DNA from: Actinomycetota bacterium
GTDB lineage: Bacteria > Actinomycetota > Rubrobacteria > Rubrobacterales > Rubrobacteraceae
Length of the DNA stretch: 60,919 bases
Direction of reading: 5' to 3'
Assembly (NCBI GenBank): GCA_902810695.1
Contig: CADDYV010000016.1
Location: 1-60,919, forward strand
Below the pieces are notes generated by a model. That model was not told the origin of the DNA. It made no database searches and worked only from the letters and a program-made list of their open reading frames with translations. The translations under genes were made by a program, and so were the position numbers. Of the stretch, positions 43,121-51,968 are shown in pieces. The number at the start of each line of letters is the position of its first letter. Positions within the stretch are counted from its first letter, which is position 1.

Positions 43121-44272
43121 TTACGCCTTCGGAAGGCTAACTTTCAGACTGCTGCCGCACGGCTTGCCAGACTTGGCGGCGTCGAGGCACATCTTGACCG
43201 TCGCGTTGGGACCGCTGTCGGTGAACGCGTCGAAGAAGCTGTCCTGCACGCCCGGGAAGACCGTTACACCCTTCTTGACCGTCTTGTTCGTCACCGAGGG
43301 GAAAGGAATGGTTACGTTCTTCTTGGGGCGGTCTCCTCGCAGGATCTGGCGCGCCAGCTCCAGTGCGACGACGCTGAGGAAGGGAGGCTGGCCTATGGAG
43401 AAGCCCTCGACCTTGTGGCCCTGGTAGCCGATCATAAACTTGCGGAAACCATTCTCGGCCTCTCCCGCCGTCGGGGGCAGCGGGCGGTTCGCGGCCAGGA
43501 ACGCCTTGAGCACCCCGTCGGTCCCGCCCTGGGCCCAGATGCCGTCTATCTTCGGCAGAGAGGGCAGCACGGAGGCTGTGTTGCGTTGGGCAACCGAGGA
43601 GTCCCACTGCCCGGGGAAGCGGTTGACGACCTTTATGCCAGGGTTCTTCTTCCAGACGCTATCGGCTCCCTTGTTGCGCTGCTTGTCAACGTAGGTCCCC
43701 GGAACTCCCGTGACCATTATGACGTTGCCCTTGCCGCCGAGCTTGCCCGCAAGCCAGGAGGCGAGCTTCTCCCCAAACTTGAACTGGTCGGTGTTGACCT
43801 GAAGCGCCTTCGTGGTCGTCACGGTGTTGTCGAAGGAGACGACGAGTATATTCTGGGCTGCCGCCTGCTCGAGGATGCCGTTCAACCCCGTAGGAGAGGC
43901 CGCGTCAACCAGGATGGCGTCCACCCGCTGCGAGATGAGGTTGGATATCTGCTGTGACTGCTTGGAGACCTCGTTGCCGGAGTTGTAGACCGAGCCCTCC
44001 ACCTGGGACTTGTAGGGCTCCATCTTGAGGGCCGCTTTGAACTCGTTGACCATCTCGATGCGCCACTGGTTTCCTATGTAAGAGTTGGAGAGCGCTATCC
44101 TGAACTTCTTCCCGCCCCCGCTCCCCTGGCTACTGCCTCCACCACACCCGGCGAGGCCCAGGGCGCACGCCCCCGTCAGCGCGGCTCCACCACCCTTCAG
44201 GAACTCCCAACGAGAAAATCCCTTTCCCACAGCAATACCTCCTCGCCTGCCCCGCTGAGCTTCAGCCTTCAT
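43121..44272 (-). CDS. CUT2-type sugar ABC transporter substrate-binding lipoprotein
   Basis: 383 residues from ATG 44272, overlapping the IclR stop in ATGA. The N-terminus carries a Tat-like FSRWEFLKGGG (second Arg replaced by Trp) and a lipobox LGLAGC, so it is a membrane-anchored extracellular protein. The mature part is a type I periplasmic-binding fold (IALSNSYIGNQWRIEMVNEF, VDAILVDAASPTGLNGILEQA). It delivers a sugar to the permeases encoded downstream. Confidence 0.9.
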   Translation of the reverse strand: MKAEAQRGRRGGIAVGKGFSRWEFLKGGGAALTGACALGLAGCGGGSSQGSGGGKKFRIALSNSYIGNQWRIEMVNEFKAALKMEPYKSQVEGSVYNSGNEVSKQSQQISNLISQRVDAILVDAASPTGLNGILEQAAAQNILVVSFDNTVTTTKALQVNTDQFKFGEKLASWLAGKLGGKGNVIMVTGVPGTYVDKQRNKGADSVWKKNPGIKVVNRFPGQWDSSVAQRNTASVLPSLPKIDGIWAQGGTDGVLKAFLAANRPLPPTAGEAENGFRKFMIGYQGHKVEGFSIGQPPFLSVVALELARQILRGDRPKKNVTIPFPSVTNKTVKKGVTVFPGVQDSFFDAFTDSGPNATVKMCLDAAKSGKPCGSSLKVSLPKA

Positions 44273-45084
44273 CTTTTTCTACCCGCCGCACGCTGCACCC
44301 GCCAGACTCCGCCGAAGCCCGGCACTCCATATCTTGAGGAGACCTCCCGCGCCGCCTCGATAATCAGCCGTCCGGTTTTTTCGCAAACTTCGGGCGGCAT
44401 CCGGAACCCGGGCGCGGAGACGCTGAGGGCTGCCACGCAATGCCCCTCGCCATCGAAGATGGGGGCTGCCACGCACCGGATCTCCTCGTCGCACTCGCCG
44501 TTATCCACGGCGTAGCCGCGCTCCCGCGTGGCCTCAAGCTCCGCGCGCAGAACTTCAGGGTCGGTTATGGAGAAAGCGGTGCGCGCTTCAAGAGCATCTA
44601 CTTCGAGGTAGCTCCCCCCCGACTCCCCGAAGGTCAGGATCGCCTTTCCAAGCGCCGTACAGTGAGCCGGGCGCAGGGAGCCTGGGCGGGACAGAACGAC
44701 CGCGACCGACCTCTGCGGCTCCGTGCGCTCCAGATAGAGAATGTTCCGCCCTTTCAAAACCCCGAGCTGCACGACCTCCCCGGTTTGCTGCATGAGATCG
44801 CGCATCACCGGCAGCGCCACGCACTTGAGGTCGTCGTCGAAGCTGTAGAGGTTGCCCAGCGCAAGGCACCTGGGACCCACGCGGTAGCTCCGGCCATCCC
44901 TGCTCACGAACCCGAACTCCCCGAGAGTCCTGAGCATCCGCATCGCCGTCGGCTTCGGAAGATCCACCCGGTTCGCAAGCTCGGTAAGAGTCAACCCCTT
45001 GCGAGCTTCCCCGAGTGCCACCAGAAGCTTGAGCCCCCGCGCCAGCGTCTCTACCCGACCGTTCTTTTCTCCAGAACCCCCCAT
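44269..45084 (-). CDS. IclR-family transcriptional regulator
   Basis: 271 residues from ATG 45084 behind GGGAGTGGAG; the frame extends to 45126. The N-terminal winged helix (LTLTELANRVDLPKPTAMRMLRTL) and the C-terminal effector domain (RPAHCTALGKAIL, GECDEEIRCVAAPIFDGEG) are complete. It heads the 16-gene run and faces the fuconate dehydratase genes across an 85-127 base region with an inverted repeat, so it probably controls both. The effector is likely a sugar acid or keto-deoxy intermediate, as for KdgR-like members. Confidence 0.92.
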   Translation of the reverse strand: MGGSGEKNGRVETLARGLKLLVALGEARKGLTLTELANRVDLPKPTAMRMLRTLGEFGFVSRDGRSYRVGPRCLALGNLYSFDDDLKCVALPVMRDLMQQTGEVVQLGVLKGRNILYLERTEPQRSVAVVLSRPGSLRPAHCTALGKAILTFGESGGSYLEVDALEARTAFSITDPEVLRAELEATRERGYAVDNGECDEEIRCVAAPIFDGEGHCVAALSVSAPGFRMPPEVCEKTGRLIIEAAREVSSRYGVPGFGGVWRVQRAAGRKR

Positions 45085-45117
45085 GCCAGCTCCACTCCCT
45101 TGCCCTTGCAGGGGCTT

Positions 45118-45146
45118 ACGGTACATGATTTGATAATCAGTGTCAA
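45118..45146 (-). promoter_or_regulatory. Candidate promoter of the IclR-led operon
   Basis: On the minus strand, -35 TTGACA (45146-45141) and a weak -10 TACCGT (45123-45118) are 17 bases apart. A small palindrome TGATT / AATCA (45126-45139) fills the spacer and could bind a regulator. The start of transcription would be about 25 bases before the regulator's start codon. Confidence 0.45.
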
Positions 45147-45154
45147 AGAAAAGA

Positions 45155-45181
45155 ACTGTATTTCACTTAATGAAATACAGT
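45155..45181. promoter_or_regulatory. Probable IclR operator, perfect inverted repeat
   Basis: Arms ACTGTATTTCA (45155-45165) and TGAAATACAGT (45171-45181) flank CTTAA; 11 of 11 pairs match. It is AT-rich in GC-rich surroundings and lies between the IclR-led operon and the divergent SDR/fuconate dehydratase operon, 30 bases before the latter's start codon. Central position allows control of both directions. Confidence 0.72.
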
Positions 45182-45211
45182 GTGTAGGAGGCGCGACAGA
45201 GGGGAGAGGGT

Positions 45212-45967
45212 ATGGAGCGTCTTGAGGGAAAACGGGCGATCGTTACGGGTGCGGGATCGGGTATCGGGCGCGCCATCGCGCTTAGGCTCGCCAGCGAGGG
45301 AGCGCGGGTAACGCTCGCGGATATTGACGAGGGGGCAGCCAAGAAGGTTGCGGCGGAGATCGGGGACGAAACCCTCGTGCAGAAAACAGATGTGACCAAG
45401 CCTGATGATGTAAAGGCACTCGTCTCCCGCGTGCTCTCCGAGTGGGGCGGGCTCGACGTGATGGTGAACAACGCCGGCATAGGCATCGCCGCGACCGCCC
45501 CCGATACCTCCGAGGAGGACTTCGACCGGGTGATGTCCGTGAATGTCAGGGGCACGTTTCTGGGGATGAAGTTCGCCATCCCCGCCATCCGTGACTCCGG
45601 CGGCGGTTCGGTGGTCAACATGTCCTCTATCGCCGCCCTGGTGGGGCTCACCGACCGGGCCGCCTACTGCGCGGCCAAAGGAGCCATCCTGGCAATGACC
45701 CGAGCGGCGGCCGTAGATCACGTAGGAGAAGGCGTGCGGGTCAACTGCATCGCACCGGGCACGGTGGAGACGCCCTGGGTTACGCGCATAACCGCCGGCT
45801 ACGACGACCCCGAAGAGGCCCGCGCCAGGATGCAGGCCCGCCAGCCGCACGGCAGGTTCGTGCAGCCGGAGGAGATAGCGGCGATGGCGGCGTATCTCGC
45901 CTCGGACGAGGCTGCTTCGGTCATAGGCGCGTGCATGGTCGTTGACGGGGGGATGACCGCGCGATGA
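45212..45967 (+). CDS. Short-chain dehydrogenase, probable 2-keto-3-deoxy-L-fuconate dehydrogenase
   Basis: 251 residues from ATG 45212 behind GGGGAGAG. TGAGSGIG, the NAD-preferring Asp in LADID, NNAGIG, Ser in MSSIAAL and YCAAK are present, with the C-terminal GACMVVDGGMTAR of classical SDRs. It is translationally coupled (ATGA) to L-fuconate dehydratase, and in known L-fucose pathways an SDR oxidises 2-keto-3-deoxy-L-fuconate at C4. That assignment rests on context; L-fucose dehydrogenase is the alternative. Confidence 0.85.
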   Translation: MERLEGKRAIVTGAGSGIGRAIALRLASEGARVTLADIDEGAAKKVAAEIGDETLVQKTDVTKPDDVKALVSRVLSEWGGLDVMVNNAGIGIAATAPDTSEEDFDRVMSVNVRGTFLGMKFAIPAIRDSGGGSVVNMSSIAALVGLTDRAAYCAAKGAILAMTRAAAVDHVGEGVRVNCIAPGTVETPWVTRITAGYDDPEEARARMQARQPHGRFVQPEEIAAMAAYLASDEAASVIGACMVVDGGMTAR

Positions 45968-47271
45968 AGATCACAGACGTAGAAGTTCACGACGTCCGCT
46001 TCCCGACCTCTCTGGACCTCTCCGGCTCGGACGCGATGAACAAGGCCCCGGATTACTCCGCCGCCTACGCAGTGCTGAAGACGGATGCGGACCTGGAAGG
46101 ATGCGGCCTCGCCTTCACCTGCGGCAGGGGCACGGAGGTAGTCGTGGCCGCTGTCGAGGCTCTGGCGCCGCTGATGGTCGGGGAGAGCCTGGAGTCTCTG
46201 ACGGGCGAGATGGGCGCCTTCTGGGAGCGGCTTACGCAGGAGGGCCAGCTCAGGTGGCTGGGACCGGAGAAAGGTGTGATCCACCTGGCTACAGCCGCGC
46301 TGGTGAACGCGGTGTGGGATCTCTACGCCAAGGCCGAGGGCAAGCCGCTCTGGAAGCTGCTCTCGGACATGAGCCCAGAGGAGATCGTCTCCTGCATACC
46401 CTTCCGCTACATAACCGACGTCTTGAAGCCCGAGGAAGCGCTGGAGATCCTCAAAGAAAATGACCGGACCAAAGGTGAGCGAGAAGCCGAGATGGTCGAG
46501 GAAGGATATCCAGCCTACACCACGAGCGCCGGCTGGCTCGGCTACCCGGATGAGAAGATGAGAAGGCTCTGCCGGGAGGGTGTCGAGAAAGGCTGGACAC
46601 ACTTCAAGATAAAGGTCGGCTCCGACCTGGAAGACGACATAAGGCGCGCGGCGCTGGTGCGGGAGGAGATCGGGGGCGAAAGAAAGCTCATGCTCGACGC
46701 CAACCAGGTGTGGGATGTCGGGGAGGCTATCGCCTGGATGGAGCGCCTCAAGGAGTTCGACCCGTACTGGATCGAGGAGCCCACCAGCCCCGACGACATC
46801 CTCGGCCACGCCGAGATAGCCAGAGCCGTGGCCCCCATCGGGGTGGCAACCGGCGAGCACTGCCAGAACCGTGTGATCTTCAAACAGCTAATGCAGGCGG
46901 ATGCGATCCGCTTCTGCCAGGTAGACGCCTGCCGCCTCGGGGGCGTCAACGAGGTCCTGGCGGTCCTGCTCATGGCTAAAAAGTTCGGGGTTCCGGTGTG
47001 CCCGCACGCCGGGGGCGTCGGCCTGTGCGAGTACGTCCAGCACATCTCGATCTTCGACTACATCCGCGTATCGGCGTCGCTCGAAGACCGCATCCTGGAA
47101 TACGTGGACCATCTCCACGAGCACTTCGTAAACCCTGTCATCATAAAAAACGGACGCTACGCAGCGCCCGAAGCCTCCGGATACTCCATCGAGATGAAAC
47201 CGGAAGCTCTCGAAGAGTACACATTTCCCGAAGGGCCGGTATGGAGCGCGTCCAGGAGAGGAAGCCCGTAA
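45964..47271 (+). CDS. L-fuconate dehydratase (enolase superfamily)
   Basis: 435 residues. The N-terminal RFPTSLDLSGSDAMNKAPDYSAAY is split over the conserved substrate loop of L-fuconate dehydratases. The barrel carries KIK in HFKIKVGSD, LDANQVWD, IEEPTSPDDI, GEHCQNRV and catalytic His in CPHAGGVGL. It converts L-fuconate to 2-keto-3-deoxy-L-fuconate in the cytoplasm. Length and motif order match the family well. Second gene of the plus-strand trio; its end overlaps the aldo-keto reductase gene. Confidence 0.92.
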   Translation: MKITDVEVHDVRFPTSLDLSGSDAMNKAPDYSAAYAVLKTDADLEGCGLAFTCGRGTEVVVAAVEALAPLMVGESLESLTGEMGAFWERLTQEGQLRWLGPEKGVIHLATAALVNAVWDLYAKAEGKPLWKLLSDMSPEEIVSCIPFRYITDVLKPEEALEILKENDRTKGEREAEMVEEGYPAYTTSAGWLGYPDEKMRRLCREGVEKGWTHFKIKVGSDLEDDIRRAALVREEIGGERKLMLDANQVWDVGEAIAWMERLKEFDPYWIEEPTSPDDILGHAEIARAVAPIGVATGEHCQNRVIFKQLMQADAIRFCQVDACRLGGVNEVLAVLLMAKKFGVPVCPHAGGVGLCEYVQHISIFDYIRVSASLEDRILEYVDHLHEHFVNPVIIKNGRYAAPEASGYSIEMKPEALEEYTFPEGPVWSASRRGSP

Positions 47272-48209
47272 GGGTGGCGCCGAACGGGACAACCGATCCC
47301 TTCCAGCGACGCCCGCTGGGGCACACGGGGCTATCTGTCTCGCCGCTATGCGTGGGGTGCGCGCCGCTCGGGAACATGACCGAGACGTTCGGCTACAGCG
47401 TGTCGGAAGAGCAGGCATTCGAAACTCTGAGGGCTGTCTTCGGGGGAGGGGAGATCAACTTTCTCGACACAGCGGCCTCCTACGGCGACGGCGAGAGCGA
47501 ACGCCGCATAGGTAGAGTTCTTCAGGAGATCGGGGGCCTGCCGGAAGGGTTTGTGCTCGCCACCAAGGCCGACCGCGACCTCGCCACCGGCGACTTCTCC
47601 GGGGAGCAGATGCGCCGCTCGGTGGAGCGCAGCCTGCGGCTCTTGGGGCTCGACCGCCTGCAGCTCGTGTACCTGCACGACCCGGAGCACGAGACCTTCG
47701 AGCACATAATGTCGCCGGGCGGACCGGTAGCGGTGCTGCAGAGCCTCAAGGAAGAGGGAATTATCGAGCACCTGGGCGTGGCGGGCGGTCCGGTGGATCT
47801 CATGATCCGCTACGTGAAGACCGGTATTTTCGAGGCTGCGATCACCCACAACCGCTACACGCTGGTGGACCGGAGCGCAAAGCCGCTGCTGGAAGCAGCC
47901 GCCCGGCAGGGCGTGCCCGTGCTCAACGCCGCCCCCTACGGCGGCGGAATGCTCGTCAAGGGTCCCGACGCCTACCCCCGCTACGCCTACCAGGAAGCCT
48001 CAGGAGAATTGATCGAACGAGTACGGCAGATGCAAGAGGCGTGCCGGGAGTTCGGGGTCCCTCTGGCCGCAGCCGCCCTGCAGTTCTCCCTGCGCGAGAG
48101 CAGGATCACGTCCACCATAGTCGGGGTAAGCCGCCCGGAGCACCTCCAGCAAACGCTGGAACTCGCCTCCCACCCCATCCCGGACGCGCTCTGGGAGAGG
48201 CTCATCTGA
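47241..48209 (+). CDS. Aldo/keto reductase, probable L-fucose (D-threo-aldose) dehydrogenase
   Basis: 322 residues from ATG 47241, overlapping the dehydratase gene by 31 bases with AAGGG before it; GTG 47274 is an alternative start. Catalytic Asp and Tyr are in FLDTAASYGDGESE, Lys in VLATKADRD and His in VYLHDPEHE. The family of D-threo-aldose 1-dehydrogenases oxidises L-fucose to L-fucono-lactone with NAD(P). It converges on the CUT2 binding-protein gene with a 20-base gap. Confidence 0.88.
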   Translation: MERVQERKPVRVAPNGTTDPFQRRPLGHTGLSVSPLCVGCAPLGNMTETFGYSVSEEQAFETLRAVFGGGEINFLDTAASYGDGESERRIGRVLQEIGGLPEGFVLATKADRDLATGDFSGEQMRRSVERSLRLLGLDRLQLVYLHDPEHETFEHIMSPGGPVAVLQSLKEEGIIEHLGVAGGPVDLMIRYVKTGIFEAAITHNRYTLVDRSAKPLLEAAARQGVPVLNAAPYGGGMLVKGPDAYPRYAYQEASGELIERVRQMQEACREFGVPLAAAALQFSLRESRITSTIVGVSRPEHLQQTLELASHPIPDALWERLI

Positions 48210-48229
48210 ACAGGCGTCCTCGCCACCAC

Positions 48230-49303
48230 TCAGGTGACGTGGAGCGGCGGGTTCTTGCAGCTCGGATTCACGATGGACTGGATGCGCGGGGTATCCAGGT
48301 TCTCTCTGGTGACATGCGTGGCACCTGTAGCTTCGCTCTTTACGTGGGCGCCCGTTCGGATCATCTTGACCGCAGCGTCCACCCCTTCGTAGCCCATCTT
48401 GAAGGGGTTCTGGACCACGAGGGCGTCAACCACACCATCCTTGACCGCACTCAACTCTTCAGGAGATGCGTCCCACCCGATAATAGCGATCTTGCCGGCC
48501 TTACCCGCGCTACGCACCGCCTCGGCGGCACCGATCACGCCGGGCTCGTTGGCGGCAAAGATGCCATCCAGATTCGGATGGGCGCTCAAAATATTCTCGG
48601 TAACTTGCAGGCCCGTGACATAGTTACTCTCGCTGGACTGGGTGGCGACCAGCTTGAGTTCCGGGTGTTGTTTTAGAGCCTCTTTGAACCCTTTCTCGCG
48701 CTCGTCGTTGGTCGAGGTCCCCGGCTGGAAAGGTATGAAGGCTATGGTTCCGCCCTTTTTGCCTCTTTTCCTTAACGCCTCGGAGAGCAGCTTGGGGACC
48801 TGCCTGGCGGCAGCAACGTTGTTTGTGGCGAACAAGGGGACGTTTTTCGGTTGCGGGTCTGTCCCGGAATCAATGTTCACTACGACCACGCCGTGAGCGT
48901 GCGCCAGCTTGGTTACCTGGGTAAGCACCTTGGCGTCGGTGGCTGCGTAGACGAGGCCGTCTATGCCTTTGGTTATGTAGTTCGTAAGCAGGTTCACCTG
49001 GCCAATGATGTCGGTCTCGGCGTTGGTGCCGTTCCAGATCATGGAGACGTCCTTGTGCTTGGAAGTGGCGCACTGTGCCCCCTCGCGCACCGTCTCCCAA
49101 TAACTGAACCCTACGGCCTTGGGCACGACGGCCAGCTTGATCGGCCCTCGTTTGCTGGCCCCGTGTCCTTTGACCTGCGGCTGGCGGATGTGCACCAGCC
49201 CCGACGCGCAGGAGTCAAGCATGCTGATTCCGGCACCCGCAGCCGCAACCGACAGGAACTTCCGCCGCGTTATCCTGCGGCCTGCACGACCTTCCTCGCT
49301 CAT
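48230..49303 (-). CDS. CUT2-type sugar ABC transporter substrate-binding protein (second system)
   Basis: 357 residues from ATG 49303 with AGAGGAAG upstream. A Tat signal ITRRKFLSVAAAGAG is followed by a lipobox-like LDSC. The mature type I binding fold is seen in IKLAVVPKAVGFSYWETVREG, GIDGLVYAATDA and IIGWDASPEEL. Last gene of the run that begins with the LacI gene. It brings a monosaccharide to the RbsC/RbsA-like pair encoded just upstream; L-fucose is a reasonable guess from the neighbours. Confidence 0.9.
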   Translation of the reverse strand: MSEEGRAGRRITRRKFLSVAAAGAGISMLDSCASGLVHIRQPQVKGHGASKRGPIKLAVVPKAVGFSYWETVREGAQCATSKHKDVSMIWNGTNAETDIIGQVNLLTNYITKGIDGLVYAATDAKVLTQVTKLAHAHGVVVVNIDSGTDPQPKNVPLFATNNVAAARQVPKLLSEALRKRGKKGGTIAFIPFQPGTSTNDEREKGFKEALKQHPELKLVATQSSESNYVTGLQVTENILSAHPNLDGIFAANEPGVIGAAEAVRSAGKAGKIAIIGWDASPEELSAVKDGVVDALVVQNPFKMGYEGVDAAVKMIRTGAHVKSEATGATHVTRENLDTPRIQSIVNPSCKNPPLHVT

Positions 49304-49317
49304 CGCTATTCTTCCTC

Positions 49318-50319
49318 TTACTCAGACTCCGCCTGCAACTTCTTGCGCCGGAGCTGATCCCAGTACACCGCCAGCCACACGACGATGCCGATGATTATCT
49401 GCTGATAGAAGGTGTTTATGCCCAGAAGTACCGAGCCGTCCTGGATCAGGGCTATCAGGAAAGCCCCGATGAGCGTCCCGGCAACCGTACCCCGGCCCCC
49501 GAACAGGCTCGCCCCGCCGATTACGGCAGAGGCGATCACGTACAGCTCCAGCCCGATGCCGTAGTTGGGCTGACCGGAGTTTACCTGCGAGGCCGCTATC
49601 ATGCCGCCGAACCCCGCCAGGGCCCCCGAGATGATGTACACGATCATCAGGTAGCGCTTGACGGGAATACCCGAAAGCCGGGCGGCCTCGGGATTAGAGC
49701 CGATGGCGTAGGAGTAGCGTCCCAGCTTGGTGCGCGAGAGTACGAAGTATCCGGCCAGCGCCACAACGATAAGCGCGATGATGGGGATGGGGACCGGCCC
49801 TACCGCTCCCTGCCCGAGCAGCCGGAAGGAACTTGGCGCCCCGAAAACGGCCACGCCGTTGCTTATGACGAAAACCAGGCCCTGGGCGGCGGTCAACATC
49901 CCGAGCGTGGCGATAAACGGGGGCAGATCTGCTACCGTGACCCAGAAACCGTTGACCGCACCGGCCACAGCCCCGATCACGACGCCGGCCAGTATGCCCA
50001 GTATGGTCGGGAAGCCCATGTTGACCATCGTGAGTGCCCCGGCAACCCCGCTCAGCGCCGCCACCGAGCCCACCGAGAGGTCTATGCCCGCCGTGATGAT
50101 CACCATCGTCATACCCACCGCTATGATGGCCGTCACCGAGATCTGGACTCCAACGTTGAACAGGTTGTTGGCGGTCAGGAACGCCGGTGAGACGATCGAG
50201 AGAAAAATGAAGATGACGATGAGTGCCCCGGCGGCGGCCAACTGCGAGACGGCGTCGGAAAGCCTCTCTCGCAGGGCGCTCGGGACACGTTCCCGCGTAG
50301 TGGTTGCGGTGCTGCTCAT
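49318..50319 (-). CDS. CUT2-type sugar ABC transporter permease (second system)
   Basis: 333 residues with about ten membrane helices. MVIITAGIDLSVGSVAAL and ASLFGGRGTVAGTLIGAFL are RbsC-family signatures. Its start overlaps the ATPase stop by four bases. Only one permease gene is present in this system, so the channel is probably a homodimer, unlike the system at 39579-41566. Confidence 0.92.
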   Translation of the reverse strand: MSSTATTTRERVPSALRERLSDAVSQLAAAGALIVIFIFLSIVSPAFLTANNLFNVGVQISVTAIIAVGMTMVIITAGIDLSVGSVAALSGVAGALTMVNMGFPTILGILAGVVIGAVAGAVNGFWVTVADLPPFIATLGMLTAAQGLVFVISNGVAVFGAPSSFRLLGQGAVGPVPIPIIALIVVALAGYFVLSRTKLGRYSYAIGSNPEAARLSGIPVKRYLMIVYIISGALAGFGGMIAASQVNSGQPNYGIGLELYVIASAVIGGASLFGGRGTVAGTLIGAFLIALIQDGSVLLGINTFYQQIIIGIVVWLAVYWDQLRRKKLQAESE

Positions 50320-51839
50320 GCTGCTGCCTCCTTTGCTCCGGTTGCCAGCGCCACGATACGCTCCTCAGAGAACTCCTCGCGGGAGAGCACGCCCGCGACC
50401 TGTCCCTCATGCATGACCAGGATGCGGTCGCACATGTTCAGCAGTTCCGGCAGGTAGGATGAGATCAGGACTATCGCCCTCCCTTCCTTCGCCAGATCCC
50501 CGATCAGGGAGAACATCTCCGCCTTGGCCCCCACGTCTATCCCGCGGGCCGGCTCATCGAAGAACAAAACCTTCGCGTTCGTCTCCAGCCACTTGGCGAC
50601 GACTACCTTCTGCTGGTTTCCGCCCGAGAGCATCTGCACCCGCCGCCGGATCGAGGGGGTGCGGATGTTGAGTTGATCGCTCCTGTGCTGGGCCGTCTCG
50701 CGCTCGGCCTTGAGGTTTACCAACCCCGCCCACGCTGGCAGCGTAGCCAGGGTTATGTTCTTATCTACACCCAGTTGCAACGCCAGGCCCTCGCCCTTGC
50801 GATCCTCGGTGAGATAGCCGATCCCGGCGTCTATCGCCGCCTGGGGAGATTTGATCCGGATCTCCCTCCCGTCCAACTCTATTCTCCCGGAATCAATCGG
50901 GTCGGCCCCGAAGACTGCACGGGCGAGTTCCGTTCGCCCCGCTCCAACGAGCCCGGCAAAGCCCAAAATCTCTCCGGCACGTACCTCGAAGGAGCAATCT
51001 TTGAGCACGTCGCCGCGGGTTATCCCTTCGACGCGCAGCACCACGTCGCCGATCTCCGCTTCCGCCTTCGGGTAGAGGTTCTCGATGTCCCGCCCGACCA
51101 TCATCCGTACCAGCTTGTCCTCGTCAAGCTCGCCCACCGGCAGGGTGTCAACGATCCTACCGTCGCGCATTACCGTAACCCGGTCGGCGATGCGGAAGAT
51201 CTCATCCAGCCGGTGCGAGATGTAGAGGATGGCAATGCCGTGGGATTTCAGGTCCCGGATCACCTCGAAGAGGCTCTCGATCTCCTTCTCGGCGAGCGTG
51301 GCCGTCGGTTCGTCCAGTATCAAAATCTTCGCCTGTATCGCCAGGGCTTTGGCGATCTCAACCCGCTGCTGCTCGGCGACCGTAAGGCTGGAGACGAGGC
51401 GGTTCGGGTTGATATCAAGTCCCACCCGCTCTAGTAACTCTCTGGCCCGGTTTCTCTCTTCCCTCCGGTTGACCAGCCCTGCGCGAGCAGGCTCACGACC
51501 TAGGAAGAGGTTTTCCGCTACCGAGAGGTCCGGGGCGAGCGCAAACTCCTGGTAGACCATTGCTACCCCCAGGGCTTGGGCATGACGTGGCCCGTGGAAC
51601 CTGGCTTTCTCGCCGGAGATCCAGATCTCCCCGCTCGTAGGCCGCTCTACCTGCGAGAGCAGTTTCATCAGCGTGGACTTGCCGGCCCCATTTTCACCGG
51701 CGATCACGTGTACCTCGCCGGGCTTTATCTCCAGGTTTACCCCGTCCACGGCCAGAACACCGGGAAATTCCTTGGAGACGTTTCTTAGCCGCACAATCGG
51801 TTCTTCTGTTTGGGATGATCTAGTTTCAGGAGATGACAT
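50316..51839 (-). CDS. CUT2-type sugar ABC transporter ATP-binding protein (second system)
   Basis: 507 residues from ATG 51839 behind AGGAGG. The first domain has GENGAGKST and LILDEPTATLAEKE; the second has the usual degenerate GLVGAGRTEL, signature LSGGNQQKVVVAKW and FFDEPARGIDVGAK. Both halves conform better to the RbsA consensus than the paralogue at 41553. It energises the permease encoded next. A 129-base gap and an inverted repeat precede it, so it may have its own promoter. Confidence 0.92.
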   Translation of the reverse strand: MSSPETRSSQTEEPIVRLRNVSKEFPGVLAVDGVNLEIKPGEVHVIAGENGAGKSTLMKLLSQVERPTSGEIWISGEKARFHGPRHAQALGVAMVYQEFALAPDLSVAENLFLGREPARAGLVNRREERNRARELLERVGLDINPNRLVSSLTVAEQQRVEIAKALAIQAKILILDEPTATLAEKEIESLFEVIRDLKSHGIAILYISHRLDEIFRIADRVTVMRDGRIVDTLPVGELDEDKLVRMMVGRDIENLYPKAEAEIGDVVLRVEGITRGDVLKDCSFEVRAGEILGFAGLVGAGRTELARAVFGADPIDSGRIELDGREIRIKSPQAAIDAGIGYLTEDRKGEGLALQLGVDKNITLATLPAWAGLVNLKAERETAQHRSDQLNIRTPSIRRRVQMLSGGNQQKVVVAKWLETNAKVLFFDEPARGIDVGAKAEMFSLIGDLAKEGRAIVLISSYLPELLNMCDRILVMHEGQVAGVLSREEFSEERIVALATGAKEAAA

Positions 51840-51867
51840 GAGATCCTCCTCTCCGCATCCTCACCCG

Positions 51868-51883
51868 CCATCGCGTGCGATGG
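51868..51883 (-). promoter_or_regulatory. Inverted repeat and possible internal promoter before the second CUT2 system
   Basis: CCATCGC (51868-51874) and GCGATGG (51877-51883) form a perfect 7-bp inverted repeat around GT. On the minus strand a TTGTGT is followed after 18 bases by TACCAT, which overlaps the repeat, so a repressor bound here could block a weak promoter. The gap is the largest in this gene run. Confidence 0.35.
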
Positions 51884-51968
51884 TACACCCTACGATGGGC
51901 ATTACACAATTGCCTCGCAGCCAGAACATAGGCATCGTCGTCCTGCGCCCCGACGCTCGTCGCCCGTG

